The notes under the pieces: generated by a model
What the model saw: only the letters and a program-made list of their open reading frames with translations
Told to the model about the DNA's origin: nothing
Database searches by the model: none
From: Aliitabrizicola sp041905595
GTDB taxonomy: Bacteria; Pseudomonadota; Alphaproteobacteria; Rhodobacterales; Rhodobacteraceae
Direction of reading: 5' to 3'
Assembly: GCA_041905595.1 (NCBI GenBank)
Contig: JAYRKT010000017.1
Span: 16,618-80,617, forward strand
DNA: 64,000 nucleotides
Translations under genes and position numbers: made by a program
In this document: in pieces, positions 53,834 to 62,798 of the stretch
How positions within the stretch are numbered: the stretch's first letter is position 1
Layout: each line of letters begins with the position of its first letter

Positions 53834-54412
53834 ATGCGTTTCCGCCAATCCATTTCGCGATTGCGCGCGGCTGGTCGGCCGGCGCTTGTCCCCTTCGTCG
53901 TGGTCGCTCTGCTAGGTCTCTCTCTGCCAGCCGGGGCGGATGACAGCAGGGATGGAGATGCCGATGTGGTGGACAGCTTGACCTCTGCGGTGGAGGCGCC
54001 GCCCCCGGCGACGGATGGCTCTGCTGCAGCAGACAAGGACGAAGCCCAGATCCGCGCGCGCCTGCAGGACTGGAAGGACGCTTTCGCGAAAAAGGATCAG
54101 ACGGCGGCCTGCGACCTGTTCTCGGACGATGTCGTGGCCGAGATCGAAGATGGCCCGACGCTCGATCATGCGGGCGTCTGCACAAGGGTCGGTGAGTTAC
54201 TGGGAAAGGATGATGTCGAACTGGCCTATACGCCACAGATCGACGAGGTCCTGCCGATGGGCGGATATGCCCTGGTTCGTCTGACCTGGAGACTGCAGAT
54301 CGACCGCAATGGCGAAACGACCACAAGCAGCGAGCGCAGCTTCGACGTGTTCCGCAAGGAAGCGGATGGGAAGTGGCGCATCGCGCGTTACCTGTCGTAC
54401 CCGATAGAGTAG
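53834..54412 (+). CDS. Exported NTF2/SnoaL-like domain protein
   Basis: 192 residues. Signal peptide-like N-terminus (RPALVPFVVVALLGLSLPAGA, cleavage near residue 35), a low-complexity linker (EAPPPATDGSAAADKD), then an NTF2-like domain: IRARLQDWKDAFAKKDQTAACDLFSDDVVAEI and RSFDVFRKEADGKWRIARYLSYP. Such domains bind small ligands or serve as enzymes; none can be named. The FAD gene begins 6 bp after its stop, so they share an operon. Confidence 0.78.
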   Translation: MRFRQSISRLRAAGRPALVPFVVVALLGLSLPAGADDSRDGDADVVDSLTSAVEAPPPATDGSAAADKDEAQIRARLQDWKDAFAKKDQTAACDLFSDDVVAEIEDGPTLDHAGVCTRVGELLGKDDVELAYTPQIDEVLPMGGYALVRLTWRLQIDRNGETTTSSERSFDVFRKEADGKWRIARYLSYPIE

Positions 54413-54418
54413 GCGCGG

Positions 54419-55585
54419 ATGGGTCAGCGGCGGGATCTGATTGTTATCGGGGGCGGACCTGCCGGGGCCGCGGCGGGACTGACGGCGGCCCGGGCCGGGC
54501 TGGACGTGCTGCTGATCGACAAGGCTGCGTTCCCGCGTGAGAAGCTTTGCGGGGGCGGTTTCACCGGTCGAAGCCGCCGCCACATGGCCGAAATCTTTGG
54601 CCGGGACGTCACGCCCGATCTGTTCCTGCCCTGCAATCGCTTTCGACTGGTGGCCGGGGCGAGGACCATCGCGGAATTGGCCGACGCCCCGACCATCTGG
54701 CTGACGATGCGGCGAGAGTTTGATGCGATGCTGCTGGCGGTTGCGGCGGCGGCAGGCTGCGCCATGGCGACAGGGGAGCGCATTGCCTCGTTCGATCCTG
54801 ACGCCCGACGGGTCATCCTGTCCTCGGGCGAAGAGGTGTCGGCCCCGCTGATCATCGGTGCGGACGGCGCAACAAGCAAGGTGGCGCGCCGGCTGTTCGG
54901 GCGCGCCCACGATCCGGCACGGGTCGGTTTCGGGATGGAGGTCGAGGTGCCGCGCGATGGCGCCTTGCCGACGGATGCGGTCGAGATCGACCTTGCCGCC
55001 GCAGAGTGGGGCTACGGCTGGTCTTTTCCCAAGGCCGGTTCGATCACGCTCGGCGTCGGTGGCATCCACCGCCGCAATCCGCAGATGCCGGCCACGCTCG
55101 ACCGCTTCCTCTGCCGTCAGGGGGAAGATGGCGTCAGCTTGCGGCCGCGGGGGGCCTTTCTCCCGTTTGGCGAGGTGCGGTCGGTCGCGGGCAAGGGTGC
55201 GACACTTCTTGCCGGCGACGCGGCGGGACTGGTCGACCCGATCACTGGCGAGGGCATCGCCTGGGCGATGAAGAGCGGCCAGCTTGCCGCGCAGGCCGCA
55301 GCCGAGGCCTTGGCCGCGCGGCGGCCGGATATGGCGCTGCCCCGCTATCAACGGGCGCTGGCGCCGATCCGCGCCGAGTTGCGCCGCGCGCGTGCCCTGC
55401 GCTGGCTCTTCTACCAGCCCCTGTTGCAGCCGGCCTTCCTGCGGCTTCTGGCAGGCGAGCCGCGCCTGCAGCGGCGTTATCTTTCGCTGCTGTCGGGCGA
55501 GGCGGATTATGCCGATCTGGGCTGGCGCGCCTTGCCGCGCCTTGCCGCCCGGATCGCTGGCCGGACCTTCCAGCCCGGCGCTTGA
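54419..55585 (+). CDS. FAD-dependent oxidoreductase, geranylgeranyl-reductase family
   Basis: 388 residues. Rossmann FAD site GGGPAGAAAG near residue 12, PREKLCGGGFTGRS, and the second motif GDAAGLVDPITGEGI. This is the geranylgeranyl reductase (prenyl/quinone/lipid reductase) family. Without bacteriochlorophyll genes nearby, a role with respiratory quinones or lipids is as likely as BchP. It lies 6 bp after the exported protein gene and 51 bp before prmA. Confidence 0.85.
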   Translation: MGQRRDLIVIGGGPAGAAAGLTAARAGLDVLLIDKAAFPREKLCGGGFTGRSRRHMAEIFGRDVTPDLFLPCNRFRLVAGARTIAELADAPTIWLTMRREFDAMLLAVAAAAGCAMATGERIASFDPDARRVILSSGEEVSAPLIIGADGATSKVARRLFGRAHDPARVGFGMEVEVPRDGALPTDAVEIDLAAAEWGYGWSFPKAGSITLGVGGIHRRNPQMPATLDRFLCRQGEDGVSLRPRGAFLPFGEVRSVAGKGATLLAGDAAGLVDPITGEGIAWAMKSGQLAAQAAAEALAARRPDMALPRYQRALAPIRAELRRARALRWLFYQPLLQPAFLRLLAGEPRLQRRYLSLLSGEADYADLGWRALPRLAARIAGRTFQPGA

Positions 55586-55636
55586 CCCCTGCCGCCCCCC
55601 GCGCTATCGCCGCCCGAGCCAACCCTGGAGATTGCC

Positions 55637-56509
55637 ATGCCCACCTATACCGCGCTGACCACGCTGACCGGGCAGGAGGCTGCCGAGGCGCTGGCCGAGG
55701 CGCTTGAGGATCTGGAGCCGGAACCGACCGGCGTCGGCGTTTTCGAGATCGAGGATGACTCCGGGCTTTGGGAAGTGGGCGCCTATTTCCTTGAGCCGCC
55801 AGACGAGATCGCACTCGCGCTGCTCGCGGCGGCCTGGGGGGCGCAACCCTTCGTCCTGTCCGAGCTGCCCGAGATCGACTGGGTCGCGAAGGTCCGTCGG
55901 GAGCTATCTCCGGTCGAAGCGGGACGCTTCTTCGTCTATGGCAGCCACGATGCCGACAAGGTGCCTCCGGGCCGCATTGCCCTGCTGATCGAGGCGACGG
56001 TGGCCTTCGGCACCGGCCACCATGGCACCACGCTTGGGTGCCTGCGGGCGCTGGACTGGCTGGTGGACCAGGGCGTCGTGGCGCAGAACGTCGCCGATAT
56101 CGGCTGCGGAACGGCGGTGCTCGCCATGGCGGCGGCCCGGGTCTATCCGAACCCGGTCATCGCATCGGACATCGACCAGGTGGCGGTCGACGTGGCGCGG
56201 GCCAATGCCGAGGTCAACGGATTGGCCGACCGGGTGGAATGCCTCGAGGCGGCGGGCTTCGACCATCCGCGCCTGCGGGCCGCTGCCCCCTTCGATCTGG
56301 TTTTTGCCAATATTCTCAAGGGGCCACTGATCGAGCTTGCGCCTGACATGGCGCGGCACATTGCGCCTGGCGGCCGGGCAATCCTGTCGGGTCTTCTCGT
56401 GGTTCAGGCCGAATCGGTGATGGAGGCCTATCGCGCGCAGGGCTTCACGCTCGAACGGCGCGAAGATCTGGGCGAATGGTCGGCCCTGACATTGGTGCGC
56501 GGCGCCTGA
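55637..56509 (+). CDS. prmA: Ribosomal protein L11 methyltransferase PrmA
   Basis: 290 residues. SAM-binding motif I VADIGCGTAVLAMAAAR, the PrmA signature FGTGHHGTT, and the later NILKGPLIELAPDMARHI. Trimethylates L11 in the cytoplasm; usually dispensable. The first 100 residues match the PrmA N-terminal domain. Likely read with the FAD gene. Confidence 0.93.
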   Translation: MPTYTALTTLTGQEAAEALAEALEDLEPEPTGVGVFEIEDDSGLWEVGAYFLEPPDEIALALLAAAWGAQPFVLSELPEIDWVAKVRRELSPVEAGRFFVYGSHDADKVPPGRIALLIEATVAFGTGHHGTTLGCLRALDWLVDQGVVAQNVADIGCGTAVLAMAAARVYPNPVIASDIDQVAVDVARANAEVNGLADRVECLEAAGFDHPRLRAAAPFDLVFANILKGPLIELAPDMARHIAPGGRAILSGLLVVQAESVMEAYRAQGFTLERREDLGEWSALTLVRGA

Positions 56510-56702
56510 CAGTTGCAGGGGGCGGCGCGGCTTTGTTCCGCCTCAAAACCGGCTTGCAACCTTTCCGTGTCCAGCCAAAGCCCGGCGCGCGTCTTGGTTT
56601 TGCCGCCTGCATCTTGCTTTTGCCCGCTTTGCCCCAATCCTGCCACAATTCGGGAGTATCAAGATTCCTGGGCGGGGGCCTGAAAGATTTGGAGTTTCGA
56701 TC

Positions 56703-57044
56703 GTGCCCGACCCCAATTTGCGCGACTTTTACAATCGCGTCGCGCGCATTCAGGATGCGCGTACCCAGGGCTACGGATTTGAGGCGCCGGGCACCTTGGG
56801 GTTGTCCTATTACCGCAAGGCAGAACGCAAGCGCACCTCGATCTGGGGGCCGCTGTTCTTTGTCATCGTGATGAGCCTGGTGCTGAAGGGTGCCATTCAC
56901 TACCGGATCGGTGAGGCCACCTACAACGAACGTGTGGCGGACCTGATGCAGGGTGGCTCGATCGACAAGATCGGCGGCTGGCTGATGCAGGCCGATCCGG
57001 CGACGCTGTGGATCTCTTCCGCGATCCGCGACCTGGCCCACTGA
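56703..57044 (+). CDS. Small single-helix membrane protein, function unknown
   Basis: 113 residues from GTG 56703 with GGAG ahead. N-terminal soluble part DFYNRVARIQDARTQGYGFEAPGTLGLSYYRKAERKR, one transmembrane helix (GPLFFVIVMSLVLKGAIHY), then RIGEATYNERVADLMQGGSIDKIGGWLMQADPATLWIS, which recurs in Rhodobacteraceae as a conserved hypothetical. No motif of known activity. A strong terminator follows. Confidence 0.75.
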   Translation: MPDPNLRDFYNRVARIQDARTQGYGFEAPGTLGLSYYRKAERKRTSIWGPLFFVIVMSLVLKGAIHYRIGEATYNERVADLMQGGSIDKIGGWLMQADPATLWISSAIRDLAH

Positions 57045-57071
57045 TCAGATTTCGCAGCCGCTGAAAAGCCA

Positions 57072-57101
57072 AAGGCCGCGTCCCTTTCGGGGCGCGGCCT
57101 T
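57072..57101. terminator. Rho-independent terminator, possibly bidirectional
   Basis: AAGGCCGCG (57072-57080) pairs with CGCGGCCTT (57093-57101), extended inside by CCC/GGG. AAAGCCAAA upstream and TTATCT after give it T-rich ends on both strands. It separates the membrane gene and the convergent DUF1127 gene. Confidence 0.8.
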
Positions 57102-57143
57102 ATCTGCGTCCGGTCGACCCGGTATCGCGCCAAGCCAATGGGC

Positions 57144-57347
57144 TCAGCCGCGGATACGGTCGATGTCGCCGCGGCACAGACCGATATCGTCCAGCTCGCG
57201 ATCCGACAGGTTGCCCAGTGCCTTGCGGGTCACGCGGGCGTCATTCCAGCTTTTCAGCCCAGCCATCGTGGTCGACACGAACTGGAAGGCTTTAAAGGTC
57301 GCAGTGGCGCCGAACGGCGCCGGGCGGCTCGTTTCATAGGCGGCCAT
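57144..57347 (-). CDS. DUF1127 protein
   Basis: 67 residues ending with the family motif: LGNLSDRELDDIGLCRGDIDRI. The middle WNDARVTRKALGNL is arginine-rich. DUF1127 proteins are small; some in Rhodobacter head sRNA loci in stress regulons or affect phosphate and RNA metabolism. I saw no CCUCCUCC-type sRNA motif downstream. AAGGAAAT lies upstream of ATG 57347. Confidence 0.9.
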   Translation of the reverse strand: MAAYETSRPAPFGATATFKAFQFVSTTMAGLKSWNDARVTRKALGNLSDRELDDIGLCRGDIDRIRG

Positions 57348-57659
57348 GATGCATTTCCTTGCGTTTACATATTGCCTGTTTCAGGGGCATCTCTGCCCTT
57401 GCATCGCCATCTAGACGTGCGCCTGAGGAACAACAAGCGGGGCGGCGGCATGCCCACCATGCATTTTCCGCATGGCTCGTTACAAGATTTCTTCATTGTT
57501 TTTGGGTAGGTAGCCATTCTCGCTGGGGAATATGTCGTTTTCAGATCTTCGCCTGCCGCAATTCGCACTTGCAGCATTGCAGTCGCAGCAAAATCGTGGC
57601 TCTGGCGGGTGTTCATGCTTCGTGCTATTCCTGCAACAGGGGCAGGAAAAGGGCAGCGA
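57348..57659. other. 312-bp non-coding gap between DUF1127 and ruvC
   Basis: The region is less GC-rich than its surroundings. On the minus strand ATATGTAAA near 57370 may be the -10 of the DUF1127 gene. I found no ORF with good codon use, no tRNA and no GTTC-N7-GTTC SOS box for the ruv genes. Nothing else supported. Confidence 0.4.
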
Positions 57660-58178
57660 ATGCGCGTTCTGGGCATCGATCCGGGGCTTCGAAACCTCGG
57701 ATGGGGCGTGATTGACGTGGTCGGCACACGACTCAGTCATGTCGCCAACGGCATCTGCCATTCGCAATCGGGCGAAGGGGATCTGGCCGACCGCCTTCTC
57801 AGCCTGCATCGACAGTTGACCGAGGTCCTGCGCACCTATGCGCCCGACGCGGCAGCGGTCGAGCATACATTCGTCAACAAGGATGGTGTGGCGACATTGA
57901 AGCTTGGCCAGGCTCGCGGGATCGCCCTGCTGGTGCCAGCGCAATTCGGGCTGACAGTCGGAGAATATGCGCCGAATGCCGTCAAGAAGACGGTCGTCGG
58001 CGTCGGCCATGCCGCCAAGGTGCAAATCGACCATATGGTGCGGCTGCACCTGCCCGGGGTTGCCATCGCCGGCCCCGACGCGGCCGACGCCCTCGCCATA
58101 GCGATCTGCCATGCGCATCACCTGCAATCCGCCGGCCGTTTTGAGGCGGCGCTGAAGCGCGCGGGGGCGGCACGATGA
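57660..58178 (+). CDS. ruvC: Crossover junction endodeoxyribonuclease RuvC
   Basis: 172 residues from ATG 57660. Catalytic acids D7 (LGIDPG), E68 (AVEHTF), D140 and D143 (GPDAADALA) are intact. It cuts Holliday junctions moved by RuvAB. GGAAAAGGG before the ATG serves as ribosome site; an ATG at 57615 is less likely. Stop overlaps ruvA start (ATGA). Confidence 0.96.
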   Translation: MRVLGIDPGLRNLGWGVIDVVGTRLSHVANGICHSQSGEGDLADRLLSLHRQLTEVLRTYAPDAAAVEHTFVNKDGVATLKLGQARGIALLVPAQFGLTVGEYAPNAVKKTVVGVGHAAKVQIDHMVRLHLPGVAIAGPDAADALAIAICHAHHLQSAGRFEAALKRAGAAR

Positions 58179-58849
58179 TCGGCAAGATCAGCGGGCGGCT
58201 GGAGTATCGCGGACCCGACCATGTGATGATCGACGTGCGGGGGGTGGGCTACATCGTCCATGTCTCTGACCGGACGCTTGCCGCCCTGCCCGGGCCGGGC
58301 GAGGCGGTGGCGCTCTACACCGAACTGATCGTCCGCGAGGACCTGCTGCAGTTGATCGGCTTCCCCTCGCTGATCGAGAAGGAGTGGCACCGGCTCCTGA
58401 CCACGGTGCAGGGGATCGGCGCCAAGGCGGGACTCGCGATCCTTGGCGCGCTTGGGGCCGAGGGCGTGGCCCGTGCGATCACCTTGAGCGATGCCCGTGC
58501 TATCCAGTCCGCACCGGGTGTCGGCCCGAAACTGGCGCAGCGCGTGGTGCTGGAGTTGAAGTCGAAGGCCCCCGCCGTCATGGCCGCGGGTGTGGCGCTG
58601 TCGGCGGAGCCTGTGGTCGAGGTGCTGGAGCCCGGTCCCCCCGCAAGCGCAGCGCCGACGCGGACAAGACCCATCCCGGTCGGCAAGACGCGCGCCGCCT
58701 TCACCGCGGATGCGCTGTCGGCCCTTACCAATCTGGGATACGCGCCGGGAGATGCGGCGCAGGCCGTGGCGACCGCCAGTGCCGAGTTGCCCGAGGCCGA
58801 CACGGCGCAGCTTATCCGTCTGTCGCTCAAGCTGCTCGCCCCGCGCTAG
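58175..58849 (+). CDS. ruvA: Holliday junction protein RuvA
   Basis: 224 residues. Domain I OB fold (MIGKISGRLEYRGPDHVMIDVRGVGYIVHVS), tandem helix-hairpin-helix with GIGAKAGLAIL and GVGPKLAQRVVLELK, and domain III NLGYAPGDAAQAVATA that contacts RuvB. It tetramerises on four-way junctions. Overlaps ruvC by 4 bp. Between it and ruvB lies htpX. Confidence 0.96.
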   Translation: MIGKISGRLEYRGPDHVMIDVRGVGYIVHVSDRTLAALPGPGEAVALYTELIVREDLLQLIGFPSLIEKEWHRLLTTVQGIGAKAGLAILGALGAEGVARAITLSDARAIQSAPGVGPKLAQRVVLELKSKAPAVMAAGVALSAEPVVEVLEPGPPASAAPTRTRPIPVGKTRAAFTADALSALTNLGYAPGDAAQAVATASAELPEADTAQLIRLSLKLLAPR

Positions 58850-58925
58850 AGGGCGCTGCCCGCCATCTTGCTTCACGGCCCTCTGCCGCCATATCACCTT
58901 TCTGAACAGCGTGTCGGAGGGGCAG

Positions 58926-59831
58926 ATGGGCTACGTCAAGACAGCGATCCTGATGGCGGCGATGACCGCGCTGTTCATGGCGGTGGGCGGAATGATCGGC
59001 GGTCGGGGCGGGGCAGGCATCGCGCTGGTGATGGCCGGGGTGATGAACCTGTTCGCCTGGTGGAACTCGGACAAGGCCGTGCTTCGCACTTATGGCGCGC
59101 AGGAGGTGGACATGGGCACGGCGCCCGACTTTGTCGGGCTGGTTCGGGAACTGGCTGACCGGGCGGGCCTGCCGATGCCCAAGGTCTATCTCATCCAGTC
59201 CGATCAGCCCAATGCCTTCGCCACTGGCCGTAACCCGCAGAACGCCGCCGTCGCGGCCTCGACCGGGCTTCTGTCGCGGCTCAGCCGCGAAGAAGTCGCG
59301 GGGGTAATGGCGCATGAACTGGCGCATATCAAGCATCGCGACACGCTGATCATGACCGTGACGGCGACCTTCGCCGGAGCGATCTCGTGGCTGGCCAATA
59401 TGGCCTTCTGGTTCGGCGGTAACCGCAATCGCGAGGGCGGGCTGATCGGGACGCTGGCGATCATGATCCTTGCCCCCCTTGCTGCAGGACTGGTGCAGAT
59501 GGCGATCAGCCGGAGCCGCGAATACGAGGCCGACCGGATCGGCGCGGGCATCTGCGGCCAGCCACTGTGGCTTGCCTCGGCGCTTGGCAAGATCGACCGG
59601 ATGGCGCAGGCGATCGACTATCCGACGGCCGAGCGGAACCCGGCCAGCGCGCATATGTTCATCATCAACCCGCTGCACGCCCATGCCCGCGACAGGTTGT
59701 TCTCGACCCATCCCTCGACCGCGAACCGTATCGCCGCGCTACAGGATCTGGCACGGTCGATGCCGCGTGAGGAGTTCTCGCCCAGCCGCATCCCGACAAC
59801 CCGAAGGGACCAGAACGGTCCCTGGGGATGA
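58926..59831 (+). CDS. htpX: Membrane zinc protease HtpX
   Basis: 301 residues. Zinc motif H130-E-x-x-H134 (VMAHELAHIKHRD), with the third ligand likely in SREYEADRIG. Two N-terminal helices (ILMAAMTALFMAVGGMIG, IALVMAGVMNLFAWW) and two after the zinc site. It degrades damaged inner-membrane proteins. Its place between ruvA and ruvB is unusual; gaps of 76 and 65 bp suggest one transcript. Confidence 0.95.
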   Translation: MGYVKTAILMAAMTALFMAVGGMIGGRGGAGIALVMAGVMNLFAWWNSDKAVLRTYGAQEVDMGTAPDFVGLVRELADRAGLPMPKVYLIQSDQPNAFATGRNPQNAAVAASTGLLSRLSREEVAGVMAHELAHIKHRDTLIMTVTATFAGAISWLANMAFWFGGNRNREGGLIGTLAIMILAPLAAGLVQMAISRSREYEADRIGAGICGQPLWLASALGKIDRMAQAIDYPTAERNPASAHMFIINPLHAHARDRLFSTHPSTANRIAALQDLARSMPREEFSPSRIPTTRRDQNGPWG

Positions 59832-59896
59832 CGCGGCGCCCCTTGCATTGACCGATCCGTTCGGGGATTGTTCCGCCTGACCGAAACGGCGGAACC

Positions 59897-60925
59897 ATGT
59901 CCGAACCCGATCCGACCCTGCGCCCCGACCGCTTGCCCGAAGATGCCGACCGCGCCCTGCGGCCGCAGCTTCTGGAGGAATTCATCGGCCAGGCCGAGGC
60001 CCGCGCCAACCTGCGCGTCTTCATCGAGAGTGCGCGGATGCGGGGCGAAGCGATGGATCACACGCTGTTCCATGGTCCACCGGGTCTGGGCAAGACCACC
60101 CTGGCACAGATCATGGCGCGGGAGCTGGGAGTCGGTTTCCGCATGACCTCCGGCCCGGTTCTGGCAAAGGCAGGCGACCTTGCCGCGATCCTGACCAATC
60201 TCGAGCCGCGGGACGTGTTGTTCATCGACGAGATTCACCGCCTCTCCCCTGTCGTGGAAGAAGTGCTCTACCCGGCGATGGAGGATTTTGCGCTGGACCT
60301 CGTGATCGGCGAGGGGCCGGCGGCGCGGACCGTGCGGATCGACCTGCCGCCCTTCACGCTGGTGGGCGCCACAACCCGGCTTGGCCTCCTGACGACGCCT
60401 TTACGCGACCGCTTCGGCATTCCGACGCGCCTGCAATTCTACACCGAGGACGAATTGAACGAGATCGTGACCCGTGGCGCGCGTCTGCTTGGTGTGCAGG
60501 CGGATGCCGCGGGTTGCCGCGAGATCGCGCGCCGGGCCCGGGGAACGCCACGGATCGCCGGCCGCCTCCTGCGCCGCGTCGTCGATTTCGCGCTGGTCGA
60601 AGAGGGCGGGCAGGTGAGCCGCGCCTTGGCGGATCGCGCCTTGACACGCCTTGGGGTCGATCATCTGGGCCTCGATGGAGCCGACCGCCGCTATCTGACG
60701 CTTCTGGCCGAGAATTACGGTGGCGGACCCGTGGGGGTCGAGACCATTGCTGCGGCCTTGTCGGAAAGCCGGGACGCGATAGAGGAAGTGATTGAGCCCT
60801 ATCTTCTGCAACAGGGCCTGCTGCTGCGGACCCCGCGAGGGCGCATGCTCGGGTCGAAGGCCTGGCGCCATCTGGGCCTTGAGGCGCCGAAGGGCCCCGG
60901 ACAGGCAGACCTGTTCGACGGCTGA
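59897..60925 (+). CDS. ruvB: Holliday junction helicase RuvB
   Basis: 342 residues. AAA+ motor: Walker A GPPGLGKTT (60-68), Walker B LFIDEIHRLSP, sensor GATTRLGLLTTPLRDRFG with the arginine finger, and winged-helix end LLQQGLLLRTPRGRML. Drives branch migration with RuvA. It is followed by a convergent AraC gene rather than the ybgC-tol genes found in many relatives. Confidence 0.97.
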   Translation: MSEPDPTLRPDRLPEDADRALRPQLLEEFIGQAEARANLRVFIESARMRGEAMDHTLFHGPPGLGKTTLAQIMARELGVGFRMTSGPVLAKAGDLAAILTNLEPRDVLFIDEIHRLSPVVEEVLYPAMEDFALDLVIGEGPAARTVRIDLPPFTLVGATTRLGLLTTPLRDRFGIPTRLQFYTEDELNEIVTRGARLLGVQADAAGCREIARRARGTPRIAGRLLRRVVDFALVEEGGQVSRALADRALTRLGVDHLGLDGADRRYLTLLAENYGGGPVGVETIAAALSESRDAIEEVIEPYLLQQGLLLRTPRGRMLGSKAWRHLGLEAPKGPGQADLFDG

Positions 60926-60940
60926 CAGCGCCCGGTCCGG

Positions 60941-61876
60941 TCAGCGCCGTTGATCGCGGCTCCGCGACGGCAGGTCGCCGAAACGATCCCGGTAGGATCG
61001 GGGGAAGCGGCCGAGATGGTTGAATCCCGACAAGAGGGCGATGTCCGTCACAGTTGGCGCGGGCGTCATCCTTTTCAGCATCAGATGCGCATGCTCCAGC
61101 CTGAGGCGGGTCAGATAGGCGTGGGGCGAGCGTCCGTACTTGCGGCGGAACAGATCCTGCAACTGCCTCAGGCTGATCCCGACCTCTTCCGCAAGGGAAA
61201 GCATGGTGAAACTCTCGGAAAATCGCTCGCGCAGCAGGCTTTCGGCGCGCTCGAGAATTGCCTGCGATCCCCGCATCGTCCTGCTGAGTGTCGGGGCCGC
61301 GTCGAGGACATGGAGAGCGCCTTCCAAGAGGTCATGTGTGGCCGGAAGCAGGGTGTTCAAAACCGTCGGATCGGTCTTGCGCGAGATGCCCTGCGCGGTG
61401 GCGGCAGCCCGGGCAAGGTCGTCGATCTCGGATGTCCGCAGGACCTTCGCGCCGACCGGTGGCAATCGTCGGGCGGCGACGGGCAGGGTGACCGTGATTG
61501 CTTCGAACCTCTCCTCGCCGGACCTGTTGACGACCGTGCGCCGCCGCCCGGGCGGAAGGATCATGGCGTCCCCCGGCCGCGCCGTCAGATCGAATGACTC
61601 GGTCGCGCTCATGACCTTGCCCCGAAGCGGAAAAAGGATGGTCAGCAGGGTGCTGTCCTCCAATCCGATTTCGTGACCGGTGCTTCTGACCACCGACAGC
61701 CCGGCTGGCTGGTCGTTCCGGCAAAGAACCGTCGTCGTTGCCTGGCCGCGTTCTGCGTCGGTCAGATCGAAATAGTGAACGCGCTCGAAAGCGCCCGTGC
61801 CTCCACCACTCCGGCGCGGGCCAAGGACGCGGCTTATCCATCCGAAATCAGGTGCGGCGCGAGGGGAAGCAATCAT
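60941..61876 (-). CDS. AraC-family transcriptional regulator
   Basis: 311 residues from ATG 61876 (GGAG ahead); a TTG at 61927 is possible. The C-terminal AraC domain with two helix-turn-helix units: SFTMLSLAEEVGISLRQLQDLFRRKYGRSPHAYLTRLRLEHAHLML and PTVTDIALLSGFNHLGRFPRSYRDRFG. The N-terminal half is the AraC_binding_2 type (RPGDAMILPPGRRR). Ligand unknown; the divergent exported-protein gene at 62006 is a possible target. Confidence 0.88.
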   Translation of the reverse strand: MIASPRAAPDFGWISRVLGPRRSGGGTGAFERVHYFDLTDAERGQATTTVLCRNDQPAGLSVVRSTGHEIGLEDSTLLTILFPLRGKVMSATESFDLTARPGDAMILPPGRRRTVVNRSGEERFEAITVTLPVAARRLPPVGAKVLRTSEIDDLARAAATAQGISRKTDPTVLNTLLPATHDLLEGALHVLDAAPTLSRTMRGSQAILERAESLLRERFSESFTMLSLAEEVGISLRQLQDLFRRKYGRSPHAYLTRLRLEHAHLMLKRMTPAPTVTDIALLSGFNHLGRFPRSYRDRFGDLPSRSRDQRR

Positions 61877-62005
61877 TGAGCGAACTCCGCGTAATTCGGA
61901 TAGCGCGGTGAAGGGACGCCGATACAATTTCCGGAACGCTATCTGAAAATCCTCGCGCCAGCAATCTCTTAGGCTGGTTCCCGCAGAAAGATCCGAGAGG
62001 TTATC

Positions 62006-62416
62006 ATGCGTCCCCCGAGTCCAGACCGCCGGAGCCTTCTGATCGGAGGTGTTGTCTTCGCCCTCGCTCGGCCAGCTCTGGCGCAGTCGCGCGAGCGCAT
62101 CCGGTTTGACAACGGCAACGACAACGGCTCGGTCCAGGGGGCTGTCAAGGGCGGCACCTACCGGGATTACCAGCTCGGCGCCAAGGCAGGGCAGAAGATG
62201 AGCGTGTCGCTCATTACCGACGGCAGCGCCTATTTCAACATCATGCCGCCCGGCGCGGCCTATGAGGCGATCTACAATTCGTCGATCGATGGGAACGACG
62301 CAATCAGCGTCCAGCTGCCAAAGTCAGGCGACTATACAATCCGGGTCTATCTGATGGGGGCAGATGACTCCGAACAGAAGACGATCCCCTTCACCTTGTC
62401 GGTCACCATCATGTGA
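62006..62416 (+). CDS. Exported protein resembling g-type lysozyme inhibitor PliG
   Basis: 136 residues. Signal peptide DRRSLLIGGVVFALARPALA with a twin arginine near the start. Mature domain has GTYRDYQLGAKAGQKMSVSLITDGSAYFNIMPPGAAY and SGDYTIRVYLMG, the ordering seen in PliG/YcgK-like periplasmic proteins, which inhibit goose-type lysozyme. The match is by memory of the fold pattern, so moderate. It is co-directional with the lipoprotein gene 33 bp later. Confidence 0.6.
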   Translation: MRPPSPDRRSLLIGGVVFALARPALAQSRERIRFDNGNDNGSVQGAVKGGTYRDYQLGAKAGQKMSVSLITDGSAYFNIMPPGAAYEAIYNSSIDGNDAISVQLPKSGDYTIRVYLMGADDSEQKTIPFTLSVTIM

Positions 62417-62449
62417 CGTTGCAGCCCAACAGACAATGAAAGGATCCCC

Positions 62450-62755
62450 ATGAACGCCCTACGCCTTGGTCTCGCCCTTGCCGCTCTTGCCGGCCTTTCG
62501 GCCTGCGTGGAGTCTGACACGTCCGGTTCGTCAACCGGGGCGATCCGGACAGCTCCCGCCTCTGATGAAAGCGCCTGCCTTGGTGCGGTTGCCGCCCAGA
62601 CAGGCAACTCGGTCACCGTGCTGAGTTCGGAAACCTCGGAGGCGAACAACATGGTCATGGTCGGGGTCGGCCCGGACCGTGCCCCGTGGAAATGCCTGGT
62701 CAATGGCGGAAAGGTCGCGGAAGTGATGTCCATGACCAATGAAGGGACGCTCTGA
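62450..62755 (+). CDS. Small lipoprotein, conserved hypothetical
   Basis: 101 residues. Lipobox LSAC, lipid on C19. The mature domain holds CLGAVAAQTG and the ending NNMVMVGVGPDRAPWKCLVNGGKVAEVMSMTNEG, recurrent in Rhodobacteraceae, often beside PliG-like genes as I recall. Two cysteines after the lipid site may form a disulfide. AAGGA precedes ATG 62450. Role unknown; envelope protection is a guess. Confidence 0.72.
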   Translation: MNALRLGLALAALAGLSACVESDTSGSSTGAIRTAPASDESACLGAVAAQTGNSVTVLSSETSEANNMVMVGVGPDRAPWKCLVNGGKVAEVMSMTNEGTL

Positions 62756-62762
62756 CCGGACA

Positions 62763-62777
62763 CCGCCACCTTGGCGG
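62763..62777 (+). terminator. Hairpin after the lipoprotein gene
   Basis: CCGCCA-CCT-TGGCGG, six pairs, eight bases past the stop codon. Weak terminator candidate. Confidence 0.4.
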
Positions 62778-62798
62778 GGAAGCGAGGCCCCGCTAAGA

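Noticed and set aside
57348..57659. SOS (LexA) box controlling ruvC-ruvA-ruvB
   Set aside because: No GTTC-N7-GTTC or GAAC-N7-GAAC pattern in the gap.
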